Shown: positions 22,038 through 29,766 of the stretch, in pieces
Layout of the letters: the number at the start of each line of letters is the position of its first letter
How positions within the stretch are numbered: position 1 is the stretch's first letter
Source of the DNA: Longimicrobium sp.
GTDB taxonomy: Bacteria > Gemmatimonadota > Gemmatimonadetes > Longimicrobiales > Longimicrobiaceae
Length of the DNA stretch: 64,000 nt
Assembly: GCF_035474595.1 (NCBI RefSeq)
Contig: NZ_DATIND010000009.1
Coordinates: 1-64,000 of the forward strand
Direction of reading: 5' to 3'
Translations under genes and position numbers: made by a program
Notes under the pieces: generated by a model
Told to the model about the DNA's origin: nothing
Seen by the model: the letters and a program-made list of their open reading frames with translations, nothing else
Databases searched by the model: none

Positions 22038-23074
22038 TGCCGCTGCTCCTGCAGGCGGCGGACGGCGGCCTCGAGGTCGTCCAGGCGCTGGCGGGTGGCG
22101 TTCAGCTCGGAGCGCAGCTGCGCCACCTCGGCGGTGCGCGCCTGCAGCTCGGCGGTGCGGGTCTCCAGCGCCTTGATGGCCGCCAGGTTCACGCCGTCGA
22201 AGTCGCTCATGTTGATGGTGTGGTCGTCGCTCGTGAACCCGAAGGCGCGGTGCCAGTCCTGCGCCATGGGCCCGATGTGGAAGGTCGAGCGGTCGGCCTC
22301 GTCGCGGTAGCGCCAGGTAGTCACCGGCAGGAGCCGCAGCCGCGCCAGGATGTCCTCGCCGTCGACCGAAAGGAAGTCGTTCTTCCGGTTGCGGTCCGAG
22401 ATCACCGCCCACGAGCTGCCGCCGGCCGACACCTGCACGCCCGTGGTCATGGTGGCGTTGCTGAACAGGCGGATGCCGCCCGCCGCGCGCACCGTGAACT
22501 GGTTGTTCGCGCTGGCCTGCGTGCTGTCGGTGGTGGACCCGTCGGAGAACACGATGGCGCCGGCGTGGCCGTTGGTGGACGCGCGCTGCCCGATGGCCAC
22601 CGAGTAGTCGGCGTCGGCGGTGGTGCGGTAGCCGAGGGCCACCGCGCCGGTGCCGTCGGCGTTGGCGGTGTAGCCCAGCGCGTTGCTGTAGCTGCCCAGC
22701 GCCGTGCTCTGGTACCCCATGGCGAACGAAGCGAGGCCCAGGGCGATGGTGTTGTAGCCGCCCGCCCAGGTGTAGTAGCCCGTGTTGGGGTCGTCCCACT
22801 GCGTGCCCGCCGAGCCGATCGAGCCCGCGCGGAAAGCCGCCTTGTTGGGGTGCCACATCAGCCGCTCGCCCGCACCGGTGAACGGAATGATCCCGACCCC
22901 CAGCACGCCCTTGGCCACGAAGCCGCTGGCGCTGTCCACCCGGAAGCGGTCGCCCAGCGGCGAGCCGGAGCGCAGGCGCAGGAGGATGTCGGACTGCGCG
23001 GACGCGCTCGCCGGTGCGAGCACGGCGCCCACGAGGGCAGAGGCCAGGAGGGCCACTCCGATCTTCGCTTTCAT
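22034..23074 (-). CDS. YadA-head-like fibre protein with S74 chaperone domain (fibre 3)
   Basis: 346 aa from the ATG at 23074 (a GTG at 23080 is also in frame). MKAKIGVALLASALVGAVLAPASASA is a Sec signal. QSDILLRLRSGSPLGDRFRV opens the mature protein; head repeats (TALGSYSNALGYTANADGTGAVALGYRTTADADYSVAIGQRAST) cover about 105-215. SDRNRKNDFLSVDGEDILARLRLLPVTTWRYR is the S74 start with Ser and Lys, and the last 55 residues are a coiled coil (ETRTAELQARTAEVAQLRSELNATRQRLDDLEAAV). Very close paralogue of fibre 2, 62 bp upstream, so a recent tandem duplication is likely. Confidence 0.87.
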   Translation of the reverse strand: MKAKIGVALLASALVGAVLAPASASAQSDILLRLRSGSPLGDRFRVDSASGFVAKGVLGVGIIPFTGAGERLMWHPNKAAFRAGSIGSAGTQWDDPNTGYYTWAGGYNTIALGLASFAMGYQSTALGSYSNALGYTANADGTGAVALGYRTTADADYSVAIGQRASTNGHAGAIVFSDGSTTDSTQASANNQFTVRAAGGIRLFSNATMTTGVQVSAGGSSWAVISDRNRKNDFLSVDGEDILARLRLLPVTTWRYRDEADRSTFHIGPMAQDWHRAFGFTSDDHTINMSDFDGVNLAAIKALETRTAELQARTAEVAQLRSELNATRQRLDDLEAAVRRLQEQRH

Positions 23075-23135
23075 ATGCACACTCGTCCGGTGCGGGGAAT
23101 GCGCGGCACCCCGGGGGTGCCGCGGCGGGAAAGTC

Positions 23136-24194
23136 CTACCGCGGAGCGTGCGCGGCCTGCTCCAGCTGCCGCAGCCGCTCCTCGAAGCGCGCGTTCTGCT
23201 CGCGCAGCGCGGCCAGGTCGGCGCGCAGCGAGGCGTTCTCGGCCTGGAGCGCCTTCACCTGCTGGCCCTGCGCCGCGGTGCGGCGCTCCAGCGCCTGCAC
23301 GCCGGCCAGGTTCACGCCGTCCAGGTCGCTCATGTTGATGGTGCGGTCGTCGGCGGTGAAGCCGAAGGCGCGGTGCCAGTCCTGCGCCATGGGCCCGATG
23401 TGCAGGGTGGAGCGGTCGGCCTCTTCGCGGTAGCGCCAGGTGGTCACCGGCACGCCGCGCAGCCGCAGGAGCAGGTCCTCGCCGTTGATCGCGCGGAAGC
23501 CTTCCTTGCGGTTCACGTCCGAGATCACGTTCCACGAGCTGCCGCCGGCGTTCAGCGACACGCCCGTGGTCTTGGTGGCGTTGGTGTACAGCCGCACGCC
23601 GCCGGCCGCGCGCAGCGAGAACTGGTTGGCCGCGCTGGCCAGCACGCTGTCGGTGCTCGACTGGTCGGAGAGCACGATGGCGCCGTTGAAGCCGTTGGTG
23701 CTGGCGCGCTGCCCGATGGCCACCGAGTAGTTGCCGTTGGCGGTGCTCAGGTAGCCGAGCGCCACCGCGCCCACGCCGTCGGAGCGTGCGCTGTATCCCA
23801 GCCCCACGCCGTACGACTGCAGCGCCCACGAGCCGTAGCCGGCGGCGATCGAGTAGTTGCCCTGGGCGATGGTGTTGAAGCCCGAGGCCAGCGAGTAGAA
23901 TCCGAAGCTGCCGTCGTCCCACTGGGTGCCGTCCACGCCGCCGGTGCGGAACCCGGCCTTGAACGGGTGCCACATGGTGCGGTCGCCCGCGCCGGTGAAC
24001 GGGATGATGCCGATGCCGATGAAGCCCTTGGCCACGAAGCCGCTGGCGCTGTCCACGCGGAAGCGGTCGCCCAGCGGCGAGCCGGAGCGCAGGCGCAGGA
24101 GGATGTCGGACTGTGCGGCGGCCGGCGTGGCCTGGACCGCCGCGAGAAGGACGGCGCCGAGGGCCGCCATGCGAAGCTGGGTGAACGTCTTCAT
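23136..24194 (-). CDS. YadA-head-like fibre protein with S74 chaperone domain (fibre 2)
   Basis: 352 aa; Sec signal MKTFTQLRMAALGAVLLAAVQATPAAA. The same block order as the other two fibres: QSDILLRLRSGSPLGDRFRVDSASGFVAKG, head repeats (YGVGLGYSARSDGVGAVALGYLSTANGNYSVAIGQRASTNGFNG), SDVNRKEGFRAINGEDLLLRLRGVPVTTWRYREEADRSTLHIGPMAQDWHRAFG, and a long C-terminal coiled coil rich in Gln, Glu and Arg (residues about 295-352). It would assemble as a trimer, with the S74 domain guiding folding and possibly cleaving itself. Starts 60 bp after the 24254 lipoprotein gene. Confidence 0.87.
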   Translation of the reverse strand: MKTFTQLRMAALGAVLLAAVQATPAAAQSDILLRLRSGSPLGDRFRVDSASGFVAKGFIGIGIIPFTGAGDRTMWHPFKAGFRTGGVDGTQWDDGSFGFYSLASGFNTIAQGNYSIAAGYGSWALQSYGVGLGYSARSDGVGAVALGYLSTANGNYSVAIGQRASTNGFNGAIVLSDQSSTDSVLASAANQFSLRAAGGVRLYTNATKTTGVSLNAGGSSWNVISDVNRKEGFRAINGEDLLLRLRGVPVTTWRYREEADRSTLHIGPMAQDWHRAFGFTADDRTINMSDLDGVNLAGVQALERRTAAQGQQVKALQAENASLRADLAALREQNARFEERLRQLEQAAHAPR

Positions 24195-24253
24195 GGTCGC
24201 TGCGAGGGGAATGGGGGAGGCGCGCGGGCGGCGGGGCCCGCGCGCCGAAAGGT

Positions 24254-26035
24254 TCAGTTGGAGTCCGCCTGCAGGCGGAAGCCCGACACCGTCAGCCGTC
24301 CGGCATCCACCTGGATGGCGGCGCGCGCGTTCACGTTGCCGGTGAGCGAGTAGGTGCCCGTGACCCGCAGGGTGGGCACCTTCCCCTGCACCGTGCGCGC
24401 GACGCCGGACAGGAACAGCCGCCCCGAGGTGTTCGTGATCCCGCCGGTAAGCCCCGCGGTCACGTTGGCGCTGGCGTTCATGTCGAAGGCGTTCAGCGCG
24501 ATCAGGGCCCCGTCCTCCACCGTCACGCCGCCGATCTGCACGTTGGCCGCGAGCGACGGGTCCAGCGGCGCGGCCACCGGGATCACCACCGAGTCCAGCG
24601 ACATGGGCACCGCGGCCGGGCTCCAGTTGTTGTTGGTGAACCAGTCGGTGGTCCCCGCGCCGGCCGTCCAGGTGCGCGTGACGCCCGCCACGTCGATGAG
24701 CTGCGTGCCCGTCAGGCGGCGGCCCACGGCGCTCAGCGTGCTGCTGCCGTAGCCGGTGTAGGTGACCACCTGGTTGGCGCTCCCCGACACCAGCGCGGCC
24801 GCGGCGCCCAGGGTGGCCGGCGGGCCCAACTCGGTCAGGTGCACCGTGTCGGCCTGCGCGGTCTTCACGTTGCCGTAGCGGTCCATCGCCTTCACCGTCA
24901 CGGTGAAGGGCACGTTGGTGGCCGGGCGCCCCGGGGTGCCTCCGCGGAAGTACGCGGCGCAGGCGTCCACGGTCTCGCTCGGGCGCAGGATCATGAGCCC
25001 GGCGTACGCCCCCGGCGTCACGATGGTGCGGGTGGGCGACGCCGCGGTGCCGGCGATGCGCAGGCCGCAGATCTGCCGCTGCCCGGGGTAGTCGGGAACC
25101 GCCGCGTCCATCACCGGGCTCCCGTTCAGCACCGTGACCGTGGTGGCCCCCAGCGACGTGGCGCGGTCGCGCAGGCGGCGCACGGCGGCCGTGTCCTGGC
25201 CCTCCTCGATGCTCTCGGTCATCCGCGTCTCGGTGTCCTCGACGATCACCGCCTGGAACGAGAGCGTGAACACGTCGTTCGCGGCCACGGACTGCAGCGG
25301 AACGCGGAACGCCACCGTGAGCAGCCCGTCCCACTGGTTGGGGTCGGCGGCGGCCGACGGGAGGGTGCGGTTGGCGTTCGTGTTCTTGTTGCGGACCACG
25401 AAGCCGTACGGGAAGATGCTGGTGACCCCGGCGGGCGGGGCGATGGCGGCCACCTCGGCCTCGGTGAACGCCTGCAGCACGTCGGGATACGGCGCCAGCA
25501 TGGTCACGAAGTCGGTCCCCAGCGCCACCGCGCCCGAGGGCGCGATGAACGGCGCGATGGTGGGGTCGGCGTTGGTGTTGTCGAACTTGCGCAGCACCGA
25601 CACGGGGGTGCCGGCGATGGTTCCCGTGGTGCTGGCCATGATGAGGGTGAGGTTGTTCAGCGGCGCGGCGGTGCCGTTGCGCACCCGGAAAGTCGATACC
25701 AGGTAGCGCTGGCCGCCGCCGGTGCGGCTGCCGTCCGAGAACGAGCCCGTGTTCACCGACTCGAGGCCCACCCCCGAGGCCACCGGGTTCAGCGACGCCG
25801 AGATCGCGCCGGTTTCGCCCGGAAGGCGCATGGGCGTGGCCGTGGAGGTCATCTGGTCGGTGCCGATGCCGGTGATGGTGATCTCGTACACCCCCAGCAC
25901 GCGCGGCGTCTTGGGGCCGCCCGTGTCGGGAGGAGTGGTGCCCGTGAGCGTGCGGTCCTGCGTGCAGGCCGCCGCGGCGAACGCCACCAGGACGAACGCG
26001 GCACGGATCGAGGCGAAGCGCATGGGGTTTACCAT
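24254..26035 (-). CDS. Large secreted lipoprotein with beta modules
   Basis: 593 aa. MVNPMRFASIRAAFVLVAFAAAACTQ is a lipoprotein signal (Cys24); the ATG at 26023 is an alternative start. Residues about 45-290 form an N-terminal beta-rich domain (QRYLVSTFRVRNGTAAPLNNLTLIMAS). Residues about 300-425 have an Ig-like strand pattern with two Cys (ICGLRIAG, DACAAYF). Residues about 430-593 are homologous to the 18143-19513 protein C-terminus: TWTAGAGTTDWFTNNNWSPAA, NAFDMNASANV, SGVARTVQGKVPTLRVTGTYSLTGNV, ending FRLQADSN. Downstream of precursor A (122 bp) and upstream of two fibre genes. Likely cell-surface; function unknown. Confidence 0.83.
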   Translation of the reverse strand: MVNPMRFASIRAAFVLVAFAAAACTQDRTLTGTTPPDTGGPKTPRVLGVYEITITGIGTDQMTSTATPMRLPGETGAISASLNPVASGVGLESVNTGSFSDGSRTGGGQRYLVSTFRVRNGTAAPLNNLTLIMASTTGTIAGTPVSVLRKFDNTNADPTIAPFIAPSGAVALGTDFVTMLAPYPDVLQAFTEAEVAAIAPPAGVTSIFPYGFVVRNKNTNANRTLPSAAADPNQWDGLLTVAFRVPLQSVAANDVFTLSFQAVIVEDTETRMTESIEEGQDTAAVRRLRDRATSLGATTVTVLNGSPVMDAAVPDYPGQRQICGLRIAGTAASPTRTIVTPGAYAGLMILRPSETVDACAAYFRGGTPGRPATNVPFTVTVKAMDRYGNVKTAQADTVHLTELGPPATLGAAAALVSGSANQVVTYTGYGSSTLSAVGRRLTGTQLIDVAGVTRTWTAGAGTTDWFTNNNWSPAAVPMSLDSVVIPVAAPLDPSLAANVQIGGVTVEDGALIALNAFDMNASANVTAGLTGGITNTSGRLFLSGVARTVQGKVPTLRVTGTYSLTGNVNARAAIQVDAGRLTVSGFRLQADSN

Positions 26036-26157
26036 CGGTTGCGGGTGTGCTCTCCGAGCACCACGAGCGACAGCGCAGAAGCGCCGGTCAGAAGGAGAGA
26101 GGCGAGAACCAGAGGCGGGCGGCAGCGGCGTACGCTACCGCCCGCTGAAGCAGCGCG

Positions 26158-26298
26158 TCAGGGGCCGACCGGAACGCTTACGGTCAGCGTGACCAGCGTG
26201 AGGCCACCCAGGTCCTCGACCGAGGGCCGCACGAACGGCTTGCGAGCCTGCGCCGGGGCGCGCTGTACGACGGGTGCATGGGCGTGCTGTTCGGGCAT
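26158..26298 (-). CDS. RiPP-like precursor peptide A, 46 aa (below usual ORF cut-off)
   Basis: The frame runs from ATG at 26298 to TGA at 26158. The peptide starts MPEQHAHAPVVQ and continues with QARKPFVRPSVEDLGG and LTLVTLTVSVPVGP. Residues 22-37, from Phe22 to Thr37, fit the lasso leader pattern YxxPxLxxxGxxxxxT exactly in spacing, with Phe for Tyr and Val for Leu. Cleavage after Thr-Leu would leave a core of only eight residues, TVSVPVGP, with no Asp/Glu, Cys or Lys. Its own promoter lies at 26375-26403, and it sits between kinase 2 and the large lipoprotein. The ribosome site is weak (gagctgag). Homology to peptide B is visible by eye (R-P-[FW]-xx-P-x-V-x-D-L). Confidence 0.72.
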   Translation of the reverse strand: MPEQHAHAPVVQRAPAQARKPFVRPSVEDLGGLTLVTLTVSVPVGP

Positions 26299-26374
26299 CT
26301 CAGCTCACAACGAAGGAAGTGAATACTGTACTGCGCGAACGGAGTCCAACGGGCGGGGCACAAGTCCAACTCCA

Positions 26375-26403
26375 ACATTAGGAACAGATTGGGCCGCGGT
26401 CAA
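26375..26403 (-). promoter_or_regulatory. Promoter for precursor A and the lipoprotein-fibre unit
   Basis: On the minus strand TTGACC (26403-26398), exactly 17 nt, then TAATGT (26380-26375). It lies between the kinase 2 stop and precursor A, giving a leader of about 70 nt. The surrounding 100 bp is AT-richer than its neighbours. This implies the kinase-formyltransferase genes and the precursor are separate transcripts. Confidence 0.7.
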
Positions 26404-26447
26404 GCTCGGGTGCACCTGCGGGCGCCCCTTTGCGACTTCGCACGACG

Positions 26448-27422
26448 TCAGGAGACGCCGAACACCGGGGAAAGCGCCATCTGCAACGTTTTCACGTTGC
26501 AGTAGCTGTCGCGGCCGAGCCGCAGGTCGAACGCCGGGAGGCGTGCGGCGGCCTGGAGCAGGCCCAGCAGCGGACCCGCCGCGCCGGCGTCGGCGAGCAG
26601 CCAGGGCGTGTGCCGCAGGAGTTGGGCCAGCGCGGCGGCCGGGTGCAGCGGCTCGACCGCCGTGGGCAGATCCGCCTCGACCCGCGGGAAGATGAGCCCG
26701 GCCAGCGGGGCGGTGCGGCGCCACCGCCCCGGGCCGAACCCCTCCGGGTCCACCCGCGAGCGGACGCCGGCCGAGCTTCCCGCCGCGTATCCGTGGTCCA
26801 GGTTGAAGCGGCGCGGCCACCCCTCGGCGCGGAGGGCGCCGCCGGGGGCGTGCTGCAGCACCACGTGGTCGTCGGAGAGCCAGTCCCACCCGGCGCGGAT
26901 GAGGTTCACGCAGGTGGTGGTCTTGCCGCTGAAGCTCCCGCCGGCCAGCAGCCAGGCGCCGCCTCCCCGGGCGACCACCGCGGCGCCGTGCACCAGCGGG
27001 CGGCCCAGGCGCCCCAGCAGGAGCGCCGCAGCGATGGTCAGCGCGGAGGAAACCTCCACGATCGCCGGTGCCTCGCCGCGGGCATCGATGTGGAGGGTGG
27101 CGCGGCCGGCGGCGAGCTCCACGCGCCCCCCGATTCGCCCCTCCGCCCCGGCGATCACGACTTCGCCGTCCAGCACCCATCCCCCCACCCCCCACATCTC
27201 CATGTTGGGCTCGCCGCCGGGGCGGGCCACCTCCGGCTCTCCGGCCTCCACGCGGATCAGCGCGGCGGCGGAGGCGGCGGAGACGAGCGGGCGGTCCAGC
27301 CGCGGCATCCACGGCTCCGCCAGCTCGCGCAGGCCGGGATCGGCGACGATGGCGAGCGAGCCGTCTTCCAGCAGCGCCTGGGCCGCGGCGGGCGGAGCGT
27401 CGGGGGGGAGCGTGGCCGTCAT
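26448..27422 (-). CDS. HPr-kinase-like protein, RiPP tailoring kinase candidate (kinase 2)
   Basis: 324 aa, equal in length to kinase 1. ATG at 27422 overlaps the formyltransferase stop (atga). Residues 161-169, GGSFSGKTT, are the P-loop; WLSDDHVVLQ follows, then EGWPRRFNLDHGY. The C-terminus (DLRLGRDSYCNVKTLQMALSP) corresponds to LRLGLDTYRDTDRLLEVLRPL of kinase 1. The N-terminal 115 residues differ more. HprK-type domains with this layout phosphorylate peptide or protein Ser/Thr; the nearest candidate substrate is peptide A, with Thr and Ser in its core, encoded 149 bp downstream. Substrate assignment is inference. Confidence 0.8.
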   Translation of the reverse strand: MTATLPPDAPPAAAQALLEDGSLAIVADPGLRELAEPWMPRLDRPLVSAASAAALIRVEAGEPEVARPGGEPNMEMWGVGGWVLDGEVVIAGAEGRIGGRVELAAGRATLHIDARGEAPAIVEVSSALTIAAALLLGRLGRPLVHGAAVVARGGGAWLLAGGSFSGKTTTCVNLIRAGWDWLSDDHVVLQHAPGGALRAEGWPRRFNLDHGYAAGSSAGVRSRVDPEGFGPGRWRRTAPLAGLIFPRVEADLPTAVEPLHPAAALAQLLRHTPWLLADAGAAGPLLGLLQAAARLPAFDLRLGRDSYCNVKTLQMALSPVFGVS

Positions 27423-28246
27423 CGGGCTGGGGTGCCGGCGGGATGGAGATCGGTGGGCCCCGGCGCGAGGGCATCCGGAGCGAGGGAAAGGTCGCCGGGG
27501 TCGCAGCGCGCGGCCCACCGGTCGAAGACGATCTTCGGCGCGCCCGCGGCGGCGGCCGCTTCGGCGGCGGCGAGCGCGGCGGGGTCGGTCACCGCGCGGC
27601 AGAGCGGGTGCCGCTCGTGCTGGGGCGTTCCCGCGGGGAGGGGCCCCGCCGCCGCGGCCGCCGCGATCTCCGCCGCCATCTCCACCCACAGCGCGCCGGC
27701 CGCGCGGCGGAGGTCGCCCAGCGTCTCGCCGCCCGCGAGGCGGACCAGGCGGCGGGAGATGATGGGCCCGGTGTCGATCCCCGCATCCACCCGGTGCGCG
27801 GTGCAGCCGGGCGGCACCGCGCGGAGGACGGAGTTCTCCACCGGGCCGTTCCCGCGGATCCACGGGAGGAGCGCGGGATGGACGTTCACCGTTCCTTCAC
27901 GCGGAACCGCGAGGATCTCGTCGCCCACCACGCCGCAGCCGGCGAGGAGGAGGACGTCGGGCGCCAGGGAGCGGAGGTCGCGGACCATCCGCGCCCCGTT
28001 CAGCGGTCCGGTGACGGAAACCGTCGCGGCCCCCCGGAGCTCTCGCGCCGCGCGCCACGCCCGCAGCCGGCGGCGCGCCCACCGCAGCGCGCGGCGGATC
28101 GCGCCGGGTGCGCCCGTGCGCGCGGGCCCGTCCACGTAGACGAGCACGGCCGCGGGGCGGGCGCCGCGCGCGTCCAGCCGCGCCAGCATGCGCGCGACCT
28201 GCACGCCGCCGCGCGTGACGACCACGACCCGGCGCTTCATCGACAT
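27419..28246 (-). CDS. Formyltransferase-domain protein (Fmt/PurN fold)
   Basis: 275 aa. VNVHPALLPWIRGNGPVENSVL contains the Asn121-x-His123 pair, and GCTAHRVDAGIDTGPII contains Asp158; these are the three catalytic residues of 10-formyl-THF-dependent formyltransferases. MSMKRRVVVVTRGGVQVARML starts the Rossmann-like domain. It lacks the C-terminal OB domain of tRNA formyltransferase, so it is not Fmt itself; the tail (about 185-275) is Ala/Pro-rich. In clusters, such proteins formylate sugars, amines or peptide N-termini. Coupled to kinase 2 by atga overlap, so it may decorate the same molecule. The ATG at 28249-like alternative two codons later (MKRR) is possible. Confidence 0.82.
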   Translation of the reverse strand: MSMKRRVVVVTRGGVQVARMLARLDARGARPAAVLVYVDGPARTGAPGAIRRALRWARRRLRAWRAARELRGAATVSVTGPLNGARMVRDLRSLAPDVLLLAGCGVVGDEILAVPREGTVNVHPALLPWIRGNGPVENSVLRAVPPGCTAHRVDAGIDTGPIISRRLVRLAGGETLGDLRRAAGALWVEMAAEIAAAAAAGPLPAGTPQHERHPLCRAVTDPAALAAAEAAAAAGAPKIVFDRWAARCDPGDLSLAPDALAPGPTDLHPAGTPAR

Positions 28247-28321
28247 CTCGATCCAGGGGAGCGGAGAAGCCGGGACATGGGGATCGCGCGCGGGATCAAA
28301 GGGTGGGGGGCGGGTGCGCGG

Positions 28322-28350
28322 AATCTGGAAATGGCCGCGGACGACGTCAA
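28322..28350 (-). promoter_or_regulatory. Weak promoter candidate for formyltransferase-kinase 2
   Basis: TTGACG (28350-28345), 17 nt, then CAGATT (28327-28322) on the minus strand, between rlmN and the formyltransferase. The -35 is good but the -10 matches only three of six. Given for completeness. Confidence 0.3.
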
Positions 28351-28410
28351 CCGCGGCAGGCGGCGGGAGCGGGAGACGCGAAGCGCCGCCCGTCCACGCC
28401 CGCGGCGGCG

Positions 28411-29502
28411 TCAGATGGAGCCCATCTGCACCGGCTTGCGGCCCTCGGTGGCCTCGGCGCGGAGCTGGCCGCAGGCGGCGGCGATGTCACGGCCGCGGCT
28501 CTCGCGCACGGCGGCGGGAATGCCGCGCGCCTCCAGCACGTCGACGAACTCGGTCAGCCGCGCGCGCTTCGACGGCTGCCAGTCGGTCCCCGGGATGGGG
28601 TTGAAGGGGATCAGGTTCACGAACGCGTTGAACTCGCCGATGACGCCGGCCAGCTCCTCGGCCAGGCCGGGAAGGTCGGTGACGCCGTCGATCATCACGT
28701 ACTCGAAGGTGATCCGCTTCCCCCCCGCCTCGTCGAACTTGCGCAGCGCGTCGAGCAGGACCGGGAGCGGATACTTCTTCTCCAGGGGGATCAGCTTCTG
28801 GCGCAGCTCGTGGTTGGGCGCGTGGAGGCTGACGGCCAGCCGGTACTGCTCCGGCATCTCCGCCATCTGCAGGATGCCGGGGACCACGCCCACGGTGGAG
28901 ACGGTGATGCGGCGCGCGCCCACTCCGTAGCCGCGGTTCAGGATGGCCAGCGTGGGAAAGAGCGACTTCGGGTTCATGAGCGGCTCGCCCATCCCCATGA
29001 ACACGATGTTGCTGATCTCGCCGTAGCCGTTCTCGCGCGCCCAGCGGCGGGCGCCGCGGTACTGGCTCACGATCTCGCCCGCGCCGAGCTGGCGGCGGTA
29101 CCCGGCCCACCCGGTGGCGCAGAACGAGCACGCCATGGCACACCCCGCCTGCGACGAGATGCAGAGCGTCAGCCGCGAAGGGGTGGGGATGAGGACCGAT
29201 TCGATCAGCTCGCCGTCCTTCAGCCGCCACAGGTGCTTGGCGGTGCCGTCCACCGAGCGCGAGAGCTTGGCCACGGCGGGCGAGGAGAGCTCGAACTTCT
29301 CCTTCAGCGCCTCGCGCTCGGCCGCGGGAAGGTCCGTCATCTCGTCGAAGCCGGACGCCAGCCGCTCGTACAGCCACTTCGCGACCTGCCCGGCCCGGTA
29401 TTTGGCCTGGCCGCGCTCGGCGAAGTGCTGCTTCAGCATGGCCTCGGCGTCTTCGGGAAGAAGGCCGGCGAGGTCGGGCTTGATCGTGGCGGTGACGGTC
29501 AT
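28411..29502 (-). CDS. rlmN: 23S rRNA/tRNA adenine-C2 methyltransferase RlmN
   Basis: 363-aa radical SAM enzyme that methylates C2 of A2503 in 23S rRNA and A37 in some tRNAs. ISSQAGCAMACSFCATG carries the Cys121-x3-Cys125-x2-Cys128 cluster; SNIVFMGMGEPLMN is the next core motif; RLAVSLHAPNHELRQKLIP and FEYVMIDGVTD follow, and VRESRGRDIAAACGQLR holds the C-terminal methyl-carrying Cys. The N-terminal ~80 residues are the HhH-like RNA domain (RAGQVAKWLYERLASGFDEMTDLP). I use ATG 29502 (MTVTATIKPD); upstream frame enters repeat DNA. Length is normal for RlmN. Confidence 0.95.
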   Translation of the reverse strand: MTVTATIKPDLAGLLPEDAEAMLKQHFAERGQAKYRAGQVAKWLYERLASGFDEMTDLPAAEREALKEKFELSSPAVAKLSRSVDGTAKHLWRLKDGELIESVLIPTPSRLTLCISSQAGCAMACSFCATGWAGYRRQLGAGEIVSQYRGARRWARENGYGEISNIVFMGMGEPLMNPKSLFPTLAILNRGYGVGARRITVSTVGVVPGILQMAEMPEQYRLAVSLHAPNHELRQKLIPLEKKYPLPVLLDALRKFDEAGGKRITFEYVMIDGVTDLPGLAEELAGVIGEFNAFVNLIPFNPIPGTDWQPSKRARLTEFVDVLEARGIPAAVRESRGRDIAAACGQLRAEATEGRKPVQMGSI

Positions 29503-29512
29503 CGACGAAAGA

Positions 29513-29618
29513 AGTCCTAAGTCCTGAGTCCCAAGTCCCAAGTGATGCCGGCCGAGTGCCGCGAGACAAATCTATCACAGGCGAACGCACTCACGCACTT
29601 CCGCACTCACGCACTTCG
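29513..29618. repeat. Two intergenic word repeats: aagtccta/gagtccca and gtgcgtgag arm
   Basis: At 29513-29543 the words aagtcctaagtcctgagtcc and cccaagtcccaagt occur in tandem. At 29586-29618 a single arm cgcactcacgcacttccgca and continuation belongs to the gtgcgtgag family seen at seven other loci. They fill the gap between divergent rlmN and the PTS gene. No complementary second arm is seen here. Confidence 0.65.
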
Positions 29619-29766
29619 TTTCCCCTGATTCCCCGCGGGGGCGAAACGGTTCCGGGCGTGCTTGATGCGGCACCGGGCGGGCGTTAGGTTTGCAAGGTCC
29701 GCACCGGCCACGCTCCCAGGCGTGGCCGGACCGTTTCCGGCATCCACCACGCCGCCGAACCGAAGA

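Noticed and set aside
16948-24194. Prophage tail-fibre genes
   Set aside because: S74 chaperone and head repeats also occur in surface fibres; no structural, lysis or integrase genes are near.
26184-26378. 64-aa frame overlapping peptide A on the same strand
   Set aside because: Frame lacks a ribosome site and shows no leader-like pattern; the 26158-26298 frame matches peptide B and has a promoter.
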